Source: Agaribacillus aureus (lineage in GTDB: Bacteria; Bacteroidota; Bacteroidia; Cytophagales; Cyclobacteriaceae). Taken from it: a stretch of 64,000 bases of DNA. The notes under the pieces are model-generated. The model saw only the letters and a list, made by a program, of their open reading frames with translations, ran no database searches and had not been told where the DNA came from. The DNA lies in NCBI GenBank assembly GCA_030442055.1, contig JAUJEB010000007.1, forward strand, positions 248,001 to 312,000. The letters run 5' to 3'. The stretch's first letter is position 1. Each line of letters begins with the position of its first letter. This document shows, one piece after another, positions 9,115-16,687 of this stretch. The position numbers and the translations under genes are program-made.

Positions 9115-10122
9115 ATGTCCAAAAAATATCATATTTACGGTTTGGGGAATGCGCTGGTAGATATCGTTACGGAAGTTGATGATGACTTTTTTAGGAATCA
9201 CCAGGTTAAAAAAGGCGTTATGACCCTCGTGGATGAAACCAGGCAATATCAACTTTTTGAGGCAATCCATCTTCCTGACAGTGAGCGTCAATGCGGTGGT
9301 TCTGCCGCCAACACGATCATTAGTGCCAGCCAGTTTGGAAGCCGGTGTTTTTATAGCTGCAAAATTGCCAACGACGAGATGGGATTGTTTTATTTGCAGG
9401 ACCTGATAGCAAATCGCATTGATACCAACTTAAATGGCGACGGCCTGGATGAGGGGATTACCGGTAAATGTTTGGTTATGACCACGCTGGATGCCCAGCG
9501 CACCATGAACACCTTCCTGGGGATCACATCGAATTTTTCAGTAAAGGAGCTGGATGAGCAGGCTATCAGCGAATCTCAATACATATATATCGAAGGTTAT
9601 TTGATAACCTCTGAAAATGGGCGGCAGGCGATGAAAGCGGCTAAGGCCATGGCGGAAAAACACGGTATAAAAACAGCCCTTACCCTATCCGACCCCAGCA
9701 TAGTGCAACATTTCAAGAAAGAAATGGAGGAAGTAGTAGGCGATGGCGTAGATTTATTGTTTTGTAATGAAGAAGAAGCGTGCCTGTTTACTGATACAAA
9801 CAATATCCTGGAGGCGCGGGAAAGGCTCAAATATTCCGCTAAGAAATTTGCCATTACCCTCGGTGCCAACGGGGCCTCTATCTTTGACGGAGATACTTTT
9901 GTGGATATAGAACCTTATAGGGTCCAGGCAGTAGATACCAATGGTGCCGGCGATATGTTTGCCGGGGCTTTTTTGTTTGGTATTACACATGGGCATACCT
10001 GCGCGGAATCAGGAAAGATCGCCAGTCTTGCTTCGTCTAAAGTAGTGTCCAAGTTTGGGCCAAGACTGAATATTGAACAAATTCAGGAGATCCTTGAAAC
10101 CTTGTTTAAAGTGGAGGATTGA
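9115..10122 (+). CDS. PfkB-family carbohydrate kinase, adenosine-kinase-like
   Basis: A 335-residue ribokinase-fold enzyme. The N-terminus GLGNALVDIVTEVDDDF and the following QCGGSAANTI loop are typical of the adenosine-kinase-like group. The C-terminal signature DTNGAGDMFAGAFLFG carries the anion-hole GAGD and the catalytic Asp. It phosphorylates a nucleoside or sugar 5'-hydroxyl with ATP; adenosine is the likely substrate by family, not proven. Start placed at the ATG at 9115 (MSKKYHIYG). An in-frame TTG at 9088 lies in the terminator tail and would add nine unlikely residues. Confidence 0.87.
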   Translation: MSKKYHIYGLGNALVDIVTEVDDDFFRNHQVKKGVMTLVDETRQYQLFEAIHLPDSERQCGGSAANTIISASQFGSRCFYSCKIANDEMGLFYLQDLIANRIDTNLNGDGLDEGITGKCLVMTTLDAQRTMNTFLGITSNFSVKELDEQAISESQYIYIEGYLITSENGRQAMKAAKAMAEKHGIKTALTLSDPSIVQHFKKEMEEVVGDGVDLLFCNEEEACLFTDTNNILEARERLKYSAKKFAITLGANGASIFDGDTFVDIEPYRVQAVDTNGAGDMFAGAFLFGITHGHTCAESGKIASLASSKVVSKFGPRLNIEQIQEILETLFKVED

Positions 10123-10139
10123 GTGAGTGCCGTAGTTAA

Positions 10140-11027
10140 TCACTTCAGGCCCACGGCCCGATTGGGATAGTCGGTGATGATCCCATCCACGCCCCATTCA
10201 ATCATTAATTTCATTTCTACCAGATCATTGACTGTCCAGGGAATTACCTTCATCCCTTTCTTTTGCAATTTACTGACCGTCTCGGCGTCCAATAGTTTAT
10301 AGTACGGGCTGTAAATAGCTGGCGTAAAGCCCAGTTTCTTGAGCTGACTTTTGTAATTTAATTTATTGCCCACTAAAAAAGCCAGCGTTACCTTGGCATC
10401 TTTTTCATGCAGATACTGTAATACCCGATGATCGAATGATTGAATAATTACCCTCTCCCAGGGTAACGACTGCTGAACTTCCGTATAAACCAGGTCGCTG
10501 AATTTTGCAGGCGCCGGGTGGTAAATATTGTCACCTTTTGGATTGCTTTTTATTTCGATATTGTAGTTTACCGGGGCGAGATTGTTTTCTTTAATATGCT
10601 TCTCAACAACTTCGATCATTTCGCTGAGTAAAGGCTTGTGTGCGGTTACTTTTTCCTGTTCCGGGAATCGTGGGTTGCCGGAAATACCGCAATCATATTT
10701 CCTGATGGTTTCATAATTCATCTCATAAATATTATGAGATTTTTCATTGGTGCTCTCAATGACCTGGCCACTTTGATCGGTGCATATGGCGCCGGACATG
10801 TAGGGCTCATGGGAAATGACAACCTGTTTGTCCTTGGAAATTACCACATCTAATTCCAGGGTGGTGACCCCCAGATCTACAGCTTTGATAAAGGCATTGA
10901 TAGTATTCTCCGGCAACAAGCCACGGGCGCCGCGGTGTCCCTGAATATCCACTTTTTGCGAGAGCGCCGTATAGGGAAGAACAAGCATGAGAAATATGGT
11001 GGGCAATAAAACTTTACGATAGTTCAT
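10140..11027 (-). CDS. Secreted glycerophosphodiester phosphodiesterase
   Basis: A 295-residue GDPD-fold enzyme with a signal peptide (VLLPTIFLMLVLPYTALSQ), so it is periplasmic or surface-located. Catalytic and metal residues are visible: H31-R32 (GHRGARG), E40 (PENT), E58 and D60 (TLELDV) and H73 (ISHEP). It hydrolyses glycerophosphodiesters to glycerol-3-phosphate and an alcohol, likely for phosphate or glycerol salvage. The C-terminus VDGIITDYPNRAVGL is the usual barrel end. It converges with the kinase gene, with 17 nt between them. Confidence 0.92.
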   Translation of the reverse strand: MNYRKVLLPTIFLMLVLPYTALSQKVDIQGHRGARGLLPENTINAFIKAVDLGVTTLELDVVISKDKQVVISHEPYMSGAICTDQSGQVIESTNEKSHNIYEMNYETIRKYDCGISGNPRFPEQEKVTAHKPLLSEMIEVVEKHIKENNLAPVNYNIEIKSNPKGDNIYHPAPAKFSDLVYTEVQQSLPWERVIIQSFDHRVLQYLHEKDAKVTLAFLVGNKLNYKSQLKKLGFTPAIYSPYYKLLDAETVSKLQKKGMKVIPWTVNDLVEMKLMIEWGVDGIITDYPNRAVGLK

Positions 11028-11214
11028 GAGGTGGTTATTTTATTACTTGAAAATATATTTTCAAAGTATAATATTAGACAATAGTTGGTGAATAAATTCC
11101 GTATTTTTGGCAAAATCTAATATAAAAAAATTTCGGAATTGTATTTAGCGCTTTAAATAAAACTAATTTTTGGTAAAAAAATACAGGACCTCATTAATTA
11201 TTTAGGCCATGGCC

Positions 11215-11415
11215 ATGTCATTTGATAACATCAGAACAGGGAAAAAATACTACCTTAAAAATTTTGGCGAGGAGTCTACTTTTGAAGTTCACGAGGTAAT
11301 GGGGAATGGGGACTATCGTGTAAAAGATATTCATACACTTGAAATGTTTTTTCTAAGCGAATTGATTAAGTACGGGAAGGGAAAAGACTACACATTTGAA
11401 GAAGTTCCGGGCTAA
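11215..11415 (+). CDS. Small conserved Bacteroidota protein
   Basis: A soluble protein of 66 residues (starting MSFDNIRTGKKYYL; two more residues if the ATG at 11209 is used). It is charged, probably an all-beta small domain, with no membrane segment or known catalytic motif. It resembles small conserved hypothetical proteins of Cytophagia that I cannot assign to a function. It stands alone, about 125 nt upstream of tRNA-Val. Confidence 0.6.
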   Translation: MSFDNIRTGKKYYLKNFGEESTFEVHEVMGNGDYRVKDIHTLEMFFLSELIKYGKGKDYTFEEVPG

Positions 11416-11539
11416 TCTTTTCCGGGGTAAAAGCGCATCAGATAATTAGTAATTTTTTTATTTATATTTTTGGAAAAATCAATTTCTATCCTACATTTGC
11501 ATTCCCATTTACGGCAACGTGATGGGATTAAAATTTTTA

Positions 11540-11614
11540 GGGCGCTTAGCTCAGTTGGTTCAGAGCACTTGGTTTACACCCAAGGGGTCGGGGGTTCGAA
11601 TCCCTCAGCGCCCA
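11540..11614 (+). tRNA. tRNA-Val (anticodon UAC)
   Basis: The cloverleaf is complete: acceptor GGGCGCT / AGCGCCC, D-arm GCTC / GAGC, anticodon stem CTTGG / CCAAG around loop TTTACAC (anticodon TAC), T-stem GGGGG / CCCTC around TTCGAAT, discriminator A at 11614. The CCA end is not encoded. It marks the left border of the accessory region. Confidence 0.95.
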
Positions 11615-11618
11615 CCTC

Positions 11619-11660
11619 GCCCGCCATAGCCTGAAAGGCGACGGCGGGCTTTTTGTTTTT
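11619..11660 (+). terminator. Strong terminator after tRNA-Val
   Basis: GCCCGCC (11619-11625) pairs with GGCGGGC (11643-11649). An inner GCC/GGC pair stacks within the loop, and a T-rich tract (11650-11660) follows directly. Confidence 0.85.
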
Positions 11661-11816
11661 AGCTCCTAAAACAAACTATTTTTTACATCCCTTGATGAGC
11701 CACATTGGATGAGAATCAGCCAAGATCTAATCAAGCTTAATCCATTACTTCTGCTCGAACTAATCTCAAAGACATAGCCGGGTGCGATTAGGACCTAACT
11801 CTGGAAAAACCACCAT

Positions 11817-11917
11817 ATAACCAATACCGATATAGATTTCATCAAAAATCCTTTAGATTAAGGTTTTGATAAAATAAATATAAGTACCACATTGTGGTGC
11901 ATAGCGAATTGTTGTGG
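11817..11917 (+). repeat. Palindromic repeat family A, copy 1 (attC-like)
   Basis: About 100 bp, copied at 17600-17700 and 18682-18781; copies 1 and 2 agree perfectly over the first 60-odd bases. Outer arms (ATAACcAATacCGATATA and its counterpart ending CGAATTGTT) are inverted, as are inner arms TCAAAA...TTTTGA (with CCTT/AAGG inside) and CACCACA/TGTGGTG. It ends within 10 bp of the next start codon. This nested architecture resembles an integron attC site, but the box sequences only loosely fit the attC consensus. A promoter or regulatory repeat is the alternative. Confidence 0.6.
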
Positions 11918-11922
11918 TTAAT

Positions 11923-12489
11923 ATGAAAAATCTAAATAGAATACTTATAGCAATTAGTTTTTTAACATTGGTTAATTGCAAATCGACTTGGGTTAAAACA
12001 ACCGAAAATACTGTTGAAAAAATCAATGACAGGAGCGTTCTTATTGACCGAATTGAAAAAATTAAACGGAAAGACCATTTTATGAAATCTGAATTTTATA
12101 AGTATGGGAAATCCAAAATTCTGAAATCTGAATTTTTTTCAGATACTTTAATGAGAACGAATTCGGAAACATATCTAAAAGACAGTTTAATAATTAAAGA
12201 AGTATATTTTGGTATTGAAGCGTTGTCACCACCAACAGATAAAAACGAACCATATGCAAGAGTATTTAAAGAAGTTTACTATTTTAATTCTTCAAAAAAT
12301 GGAATTTTAAAAAAGAAGGAAATAGAAATTAAAAACTTTGGAGAATATGAAAAAGCTAAATCTAAACTGATTGAGATGAAATTCAAAACGACTGAAATCA
12401 ATCATATAGATTACCTAAAAATTAAAGAGAATTACGAACAAATAATTGAACTATTTAAAAATACTAACCACAACAATGGCTATAATTAA
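11923..12489 (+). CDS. Putative lipoprotein (cassette-like gene)
   Basis: A 188-residue protein with a lipoprotein signal (ILIAISFLTLVNCKS, lipobox LVNC). The mature part is lysine- and glutamate-rich, with no motif I recognise. Base composition is clearly more AT-rich than the core genes to the left. Start at 11923 (MKNLNR), just after repeat A copy 1; an in-frame GTG at 11914 lies inside the repeat and is unlikely. The last codons and stop (HNNGYN) overlap the left arm of the attC-like site at 12471, as stop codons do in integron cassettes. Function unknown. Confidence 0.65.
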   Translation: MKNLNRILIAISFLTLVNCKSTWVKTTENTVEKINDRSVLIDRIEKIKRKDHFMKSEFYKYGKSKILKSEFFSDTLMRTNSETYLKDSLIIKEVYFGIEALSPPTDKNEPYARVFKEVYYFNSSKNGILKKKEIEIKNFGEYEKAKSKLIEMKFKTTEINHIDYLKIKENYEQIIELFKNTNHNNGYN

Positions 12490-12598
12490 TTGCTTGTTCT
12501 CGCCTACTTCTGAAAATCCGCGAGGATTTTCAGTCTGGTGTGTACTTGCGAAAGTTCGTGCTAACCCACGCAACTACTCATAGCCGAGACCGTTGGCA
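12471..12598 (+). repeat. Palindromic repeat family B, copy 1 (attC-like)
   Basis: Outer arms CAACaatGGCTAT and ATAGCCgagaccGTTG are inverted, with unequal spacers of 3 and 6 nt, the attC layout. An inner perfect hairpin CTGAAAATCC/GGATTTTCAG sits at 12510-12533. A second copy lies at 25316-25441 and shares the flanks TAATTGCTTGTTCTCGCCTA, ACTTGC and CTACTCATAGCCGAGAC. The inner stem differs between copies but stays perfectly paired. Confidence 0.7.
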
Positions 12599-12615
12599 GC
12601 CATTAAAAAATAACC

Positions 12616-13536
12616 ATGAGTACAAAACGACTTTCAACATACGACAAGCTTTTTGACAAATACTTTGACAAGGAAATCATTAAATCGGGAACGAAATATG
12701 AGATTCTTGCGGCTATGGTTCTCAAACATCTAATTGATGCAGGGAAAGTAATTCATGATATCAAGCTAATAGGACAAAGTACTGTTAAACATCAGATTGA
12801 TGTATATTTTGAAGACAATGGCACTAACAGGCGTATTTTAATTGAATGCAAAGATTTTGATATTTCACAAAACCCTGTTGGGCTTGGCATAATAAGGGAT
12901 TTCAGTGCTGTAGTTGACGATGTTCAACCTGATGAAGCATTTGTTTTTACGTGTAATGACTTTACTAGAGATGCAAATAAGTTTGCGAAACATAAAGGAA
13001 TAAAACTAGCCATCTTAAGGGAGTTTCAGGACAAAGATATGGAAGGAAGAATCCAAAAGATTATTCTTCGTTTTCATATTCTTCATGCTACAACACCAAC
13101 TGTTGAAGCCGCAATCGAAGAAACACATTACCCAAAACTAAAACAGGATTTAGAAGATGAGCAGTTGAGTATGACCTACCTTGGAAAGGAACAACCTTTC
13201 TATCTCAATACACCTGATGGAAGGTTTCAATTCAATGAATACGTTGAGAAAATATGGAATGAACACCCTAAAGACACTGAAGGACCTGTAGAATTAAAGC
13301 ACAAACTAGAAAACTCGACTATTGAAGTAGCCAATCGCGGAGGTGTTCCTATTTTGGGATTGATTTTGCGATTTGAAGTAATTCATGACATAGAGATTCA
13401 AGAAATTGTGTCGGATAAGGTTGCAGAATTGATAGTGACAGGATTTAAAGACGAGGATGTTATCATTTTTGACCAGGATATTGAACGATTTGAAATTGAC
13501 GATGATACAGGAGAAATAATTAAAATTAAAAAATAA
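12616..13536 (+). CDS. Mrr-like restriction endonuclease-fold protein
   Basis: A 306-residue soluble protein. The N-terminal half carries a PD-(D/E)xK nuclease core: D62 in HQIDVYF and E77-C78-K79 in ILIECKD, with helix KYEILAAMVLKHLI before it, as in Mrr-type type IV restriction enzymes. The C-terminal half (about 165-306) has no family I recognise. A defence role against modified DNA is plausible by family, not shown. The gene is a single cassette-like unit: a family B site ends 15 nt before its ATG, and its stop codon lies in the left arm of the next site (ATAACGGCTGCC). Inverted 9-mers TTGGCAGCC (12593-12601) and GGCTGCCAA (13538-13546) bracket it. Confidence 0.72.
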   Translation: MSTKRLSTYDKLFDKYFDKEIIKSGTKYEILAAMVLKHLIDAGKVIHDIKLIGQSTVKHQIDVYFEDNGTNRRILIECKDFDISQNPVGLGIIRDFSAVVDDVQPDEAFVFTCNDFTRDANKFAKHKGIKLAILREFQDKDMEGRIQKIILRFHILHATTPTVEAAIEETHYPKLKQDLEDEQLSMTYLGKEQPFYLNTPDGRFQFNEYVEKIWNEHPKDTEGPVELKHKLENSTIEVANRGGVPILGLILRFEVIHDIEIQEIVSDKVAELIVTGFKDEDVIIFDQDIERFEIDDDTGEIIKIKK

Positions 13537-13546
13537 CGGCTGCCAA
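13533..13546 (+). other. Left end of an attC-like site interrupted by the intron
   Basis: ATAACGGCTGCCAA after the nuclease stop matches the left-arm pattern (AAC plus a GGCT-type core) of the sites around it. The expected right arm is absent next to it; group II intron sequence begins at once. Read on the minus strand, the intron 3' end joins TGGCAGCCGTTAT. Confidence 0.5.
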
Positions 13547-14787
13547 TGAGTAGATGGCTCCGCCAGCGGTAACTGACGGAGTGCACCTCTCATACCACCA
13601 AGCGTACGGGCCTCGTACTTGGCGGTTCATTGAATTCCGGGTTTGAATTTAGTGTAGTAGTCCAGCATACTCTCATAACCTTTTCTTCTTAGACGCGACA
13701 ACGTAATTGTTGTTCCGAGGATGGGACTTTGAGCTACTGCCCAGCCTCCCATTCTTGTCCTGCTCCGGGCATAGGTCTGTGCTTGCGGCACTCCTAATCT
13801 GATCAAGTTTTTACGCTTCCTTTCTAGCTTCTTCCAATCATGCCATATGCAGTATCTCAGCCGGTTTCTCAACCACTCATCGATTTGTTTGAGCTTTGCG
13901 TGAATACTTGCCAATCAGTAGTTGTTCACCCAGCCCATCCATATTTCTTTGAGCTTTTGGAGCCGTTCCACGAAGCTGTATGGCAAAGTTTTCTTGGTGA
14001 TGGCTTTGAGTTTGCGTTTGAGGTTTTCCCAACGGCCTTTTTTCACTACTAGTTGGTATTTGCTCTTTTCGCCTTTCTTATTGGTAGGAACAAAACTGTG
14101 CCCTAGTAGCTCAAAGTTATTCGGCCTGCGTATCCCGCTCTTTTCCCTGTTGATGGTAGCTCTAGTTTATCTTTTAAGAACAAATAAACTTGGTTACCGA
14201 TCTTCCGGGCTTCTGCCTTTGACTTTGTATAGACACTAAAGTCGTCAGCATAGCGGACAAATTTCAGGCCTTGGCTTTTGAGGTACTTGTCCAGTTGATC
14301 CAGCAATATATTGGATAGCAGTGGACTCAAAGGATTTCCTTGTGGCATACCCTTCCTGCGTTTGCGCAACTTCCCGTTTATCCGGATATGTGCACGTAGC
14401 CATTTTCTGACCAACCACAGGGTGGTAGGACATTTTACCTTGTTGTAGATCAGTTGCAGTAGCTTGTAGTGTTGTACTTCATTAAAGAAACCCTTCAGGT
14501 CAATATCCACAATATCCTGATAGCCATCGTTGATGTTTTTCAGGGATCGTTTTACTGCTCCGTGAAGATTCTTTTCGGGGCGGAAACCATAGCTTTGCTC
14601 TTCGAAATCAAACTCGAATTTAGTCGCTAACTGTTGGCTTACCACCTGTTGAAGCCATCTGTCTACTACTGTGGGAACCCCCAGTAGTCTGGTCTTCCAA
14701 TTCCTCTTGGGAATTTCTACTCCCTTGATAGCTTTGGGCACATATTTCCTGTTCAGGATAGAGATGACCGTTGTTATCCTGTTGTTT
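13547..14787 (-). mobile_element. Group IIC-like intron, 5'-truncated, 3' end intact
   Basis: On the minus strand, a maturase remnant is followed directly by domain V (13594-13628: GAACCGCC...GGTGGT arms with a GTACG/CGTAC inner stem) and a domain VI-like stem (GCTGGCGGAGCC region), ending about CTACTCAT at 13547. No 5' ribozyme domains lie upstream of the maturase: recognisable maturase stops near 14787 and the neighbouring plus-strand gene begins. A complete 3' end with a missing 5' end is what incomplete target-primed reverse transcription produces. The maturase C-terminus (GGWAVAQSPILGTTITLSRL...GYESMLDYY) is of the IIC kind, and IIC-attC introns are known to insert on the bottom strand of integron attC sites, as seen here. 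Exact ends are uncertain by a few bases. Confidence 0.8.
13627..14787 (-). pseudogene. ltrA: Group II intron reverse transcriptase/maturase, degenerate
   Basis: Reading on the minus strand, the remnant begins at about RT block 1 (VEIPK...TRLLGVPTVVDRW), so about 60 N-terminal residues are missing. Intact blocks follow: FEEQSYGFRPEKN, VDIDLKGFFNEV, GMPQGNPLSPLLSN and the catalytic FVRYADDF. A one-base loss near 14160 shifts the frame after KDKLELP (sense continues as INREKSGIRRPNNFELLG in another frame). A CGA-to-TGA change near 13917 gives a stop within WVNNY-(R)-LAS. The thumb/X domain and C-terminus IDEWLRNRLRYCIWHDWKK...DYYTKFKP remain, and the final TGA overlaps the first base of domain V. 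There is no endonuclease domain, as in IIC maturases. Not functional. Confidence 0.88.
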
Positions 14788-15172
14788 AAAGATTGTTTTT
14801 TTAGGTATCGTATTAATATTGACATTTCTTAAACCAAATGGTATTATAAGTTTTGACCAGTTTGAAGGTGAGGACTTATTTATAGCACAAAGAGAAGGTG
14901 CAGCGAACTGTATGACTACTTTTAAGTTAAAACCTAATAATAAATTTAAAGAAAGAAGTGTTTGCTTTGGGGTAAGCGAAACAAGAGGAAGTTATAAAAT
15001 TCTAAATGACACAATTTTCTTTTCAGAGAGCGCACCTAGAGGAGATGAAGAATATTACAAATTCGCAATTCTGCAAAAATCCAAATTCAGAGATGAAATA
15101 GCATTATTCAGATACCGAAATCGAAGTGATACAATTGGACACGAACTTTGGATAATGAAAAATGATTTATAA
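14786..15172 (+). CDS. Hypothetical protein, probably 5'-truncated by the intron junction
   Basis: About 128 codons are open from the intron junction. The product reads LKIVFLGIVLILTFLKPNG, a signal-peptide-like start, then FDQFEGEDLFIAQREGAANCMTTFKL, GSYKILNDTIFF and GHELWIMKNDL. I recognise this as a small secreted conserved hypothetical of Bacteroidota. No ATG precedes the signal-like segment; TTG codons at 14771 and 14786 lie in or beside intron sequence. The native ATG was therefore probably lost at the junction. It ends at a bidirectional terminator. Function unknown. Confidence 0.5.
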   Translation, partial: LKIVFLGIVLILTFLKPNGIISFDQFEGEDLFIAQREGAANCMTTFKLKPNNKFKERSVCFGVSETRGSYKILNDTIFFSESAPRGDEEYYKFAILQKSKFRDEIALFRYRNRSDTIGHELWIMKNDL

Positions 15173-15173
15173 A

Positions 15174-15200
15174 GGAGGACTACACAGCCCTCCATTAATT
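15174..15200. terminator. Bidirectional terminator between converging genes
   Basis: GGAGG (15174-15178) and CCTCC (15189-15193) form a stem with a 10-nt loop. AAA precedes it and ATTAATTTTT follows, between the converging stops at 15172 and 15202. Confidence 0.55.
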
Positions 15201-15201
15201 T

Positions 15202-15570
15202 TTAAGATTTTGTAATTTGTTCAAATCCTTCCCATAAGATTTTCAAATCAAAGAGAGCTGACTTCTCCTCTTTATCAAAACATAAATCTGTATGATATAG
15301 AGCAAAATCATGAATCATCCTTAAAGATTTGATGAATTCATCAATACCATGAAATTTAATGTAATCAATAAATTCTGATTCCGAAGCATTTAAAGGTGTT
15401 GGAACTTTAGGCTCAGTTGAACCATCGACCGTTTTCAAAAGGCTGTCATTTAGACAAACATTTTGACCATTTGTGTTTCGCATAATGTAATGGATTAAAT
15501 GAATAAAAAGAGGATAGGTCACTGCGAAACACATCAAAGCAACGCCTTGAACGGTCTGTGGGACTTGCAC
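15202..15570 (-). CDS. Hypothetical protein on the opposite strand of the cassette region
   Basis: A frame of 122 codons on the minus strand. The better start is probably the ATG at 15534 (MCFAVTYPLFIHLIHYIMRN), because the first 12 codons fall in CCACAGACCGTTCAAGG, which resembles the right end of the attC-like sites. The product has one hydrophobic N-terminal stretch and a charged C-terminus (DKEEKSALFDLKILWEGFEQI). No family recognised. It is the only intact gene on the minus strand in the cassette cluster. Confidence 0.45.
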   Translation of the reverse strand: MQVPQTVQGVALMCFAVTYPLFIHLIHYIMRNTNGQNVCLNDSLLKTVDGSTEPKVPTPLNASESEFIDYIKFHGIDEFIKSLRMIHDFALYHTDLCFDKEEKSALFDLKILWEGFEQITKS

Positions 15571-15777
15571 CCATATGCCTATCCAAGATTTTTTGTTTAA
15601 GCCGAATTTTGGTTTTTGGCGTCATTTGATAAAGTATGATGTATTTCGCACTTCAAAGATACGATTAAAAGTGACACGAGGGAAGAAAAGTCGATAACAT
15701 TATAAGTACACCTGAATTGTTTATAGATTTAAACAAGCAAAGTTTTTCTTGCTCTTTTTTAAGTACATTTGGTTCTT

Positions 15778-16602
15778 ATGTCAAAAAAATCAAAAATAAT
15801 AGTTCAAAATACAGAGATCTCCTTTACAAATAATGAAATCGGAGAATATATTTCGTTAACTGATATAGCAAAATATAGAAATTCTACAGAGCCATTTTCC
15901 ATTATAAACAACTGGATGAGAAGCAGAAGCACTATTGAATTTTTAGGACTTTGGGAGAAGTTGAACAATCCAAGTTTTAAACCTCTCGAATTCGAGAGGT
16001 TTAGAAATGAAGCTGGAAGTAACTATTTTGTTTTATCTCCAAAAAGATGGATTGATGACACAAATGCAATAGGAATCACTTCCAAATCTGGTAGATATGG
16101 CGGTACATACGCACATAACGATATTGCTTTTGAGTTTGCTTCTTGGATTTCATCGGAATTTAAGCTTTACTTAATCACAGAATTTAAACGGTTAAAACAA
16201 GAGGAAAACAGTCGATTAAATTTAGAATGGAATTTACAAAGAACTATTTCTAAAATTAACTACCGAATACATACAGACGCCATCAAAGATAAACTTATCC
16301 CAAAAGAAATTACAAAGAAGCAAGTAGCGTTTGTTTATGCCAATGAAGCTGATTTGTTGAATGTTGCTTTGTTTGGAATAACTGCCAAAGAATGGAGAGA
16401 TAGCAACCCTGACCAAAAAGGTAACATTAGAGACTATGCTTCATTGGAACAATTAGTTGTTTTAAGCAACATGGAGGGAATTAATGCTTTACTAATTCAG
16501 CAAGGATTATCGCAAAGTGACCGATTAATTCAACTCAATAAAATTGCCATAACACAGATGAAATCTCTAATTGAAAGTAATTCGATTAAAAAATTAAAAT
16601 AA
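15778..16602 (+). CDS. KilA-N domain protein
   Basis: A 274-residue protein. The N-terminal half is a KilA-N domain (phage-type DNA-binding): GEYISLTDIAKYRN, INNWMRSRSTIEFLGLWE, KSGRYGGTYAHNDIAFEFASWISSEFKLYLITEFKRLK. The C-terminal half (LEWNLQRTISKINYRIHTDAIK...SLEQLVVLSNMEGINALLIQQGLSQSDRLIQLNKIA) is the conserved tail often attached to KilA-N in bacteria. Such proteins come from phages and mobile DNA; the cellular role is unknown. Start at ATG 15778 (MSKKSKIIVQ) rather than the TTG three codons earlier. The attC-like palindrome at 16608 begins 5 bp after the stop. Confidence 0.82.
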   Translation: MSKKSKIIVQNTEISFTNNEIGEYISLTDIAKYRNSTEPFSIINNWMRSRSTIEFLGLWEKLNNPSFKPLEFERFRNEAGSNYFVLSPKRWIDDTNAIGITSKSGRYGGTYAHNDIAFEFASWISSEFKLYLITEFKRLKQEENSRLNLEWNLQRTISKINYRIHTDAIKDKLIPKEITKKQVAFVYANEADLLNVALFGITAKEWRDSNPDQKGNIRDYASLEQLVVLSNMEGINALLIQQGLSQSDRLIQLNKIAITQMKSLIESNSIKKLK

Positions 16603-16607
16603 AAGCC

Positions 16608-16674
16608 GATAACAATGGCTAAAAAATCATAGCCACTCTTCGAGATGGCAACGCTTTTTAGCCGGGTCGTTATC
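16608..16674 (+). repeat. attC-like 67-bp imperfect palindrome
   Basis: GATAAC-aat-GGCTAAAAA (16608-16625) pairs with TTTTTAGCC-gggtc-GTTATC (16655-16674). The two unequal spacers and the stem-loop-containing apex (CTCttcGAG) follow the attC plan: R''-L''-apex-L'-R'. It lies between two same-strand genes, 5 bp after one stop and 13 bp before the next ATG. This is the clearest single site in the cluster. Confidence 0.72.
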
Positions 16675-16687
16675 TCTCACTTACTGA

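Noticed and set aside
11700-11815. Possible small gene or RNA between the tRNA terminator and repeat A copy 1
   Set aside because: No open frame or stable fold could be supported by eye.
12616-13536. Restriction-modification system
   Set aside because: The Mrr-like nuclease has no methyltransferase or specificity subunit beside it; it is annotated as a stand-alone nuclease-fold protein only.
15540-15600. GTGCAAGTCCCAC on the minus strand, reminiscent of group II intron domain I text
   Set aside because: Too short and isolated to claim as a second intron piece; no matching partner helices seen nearby.
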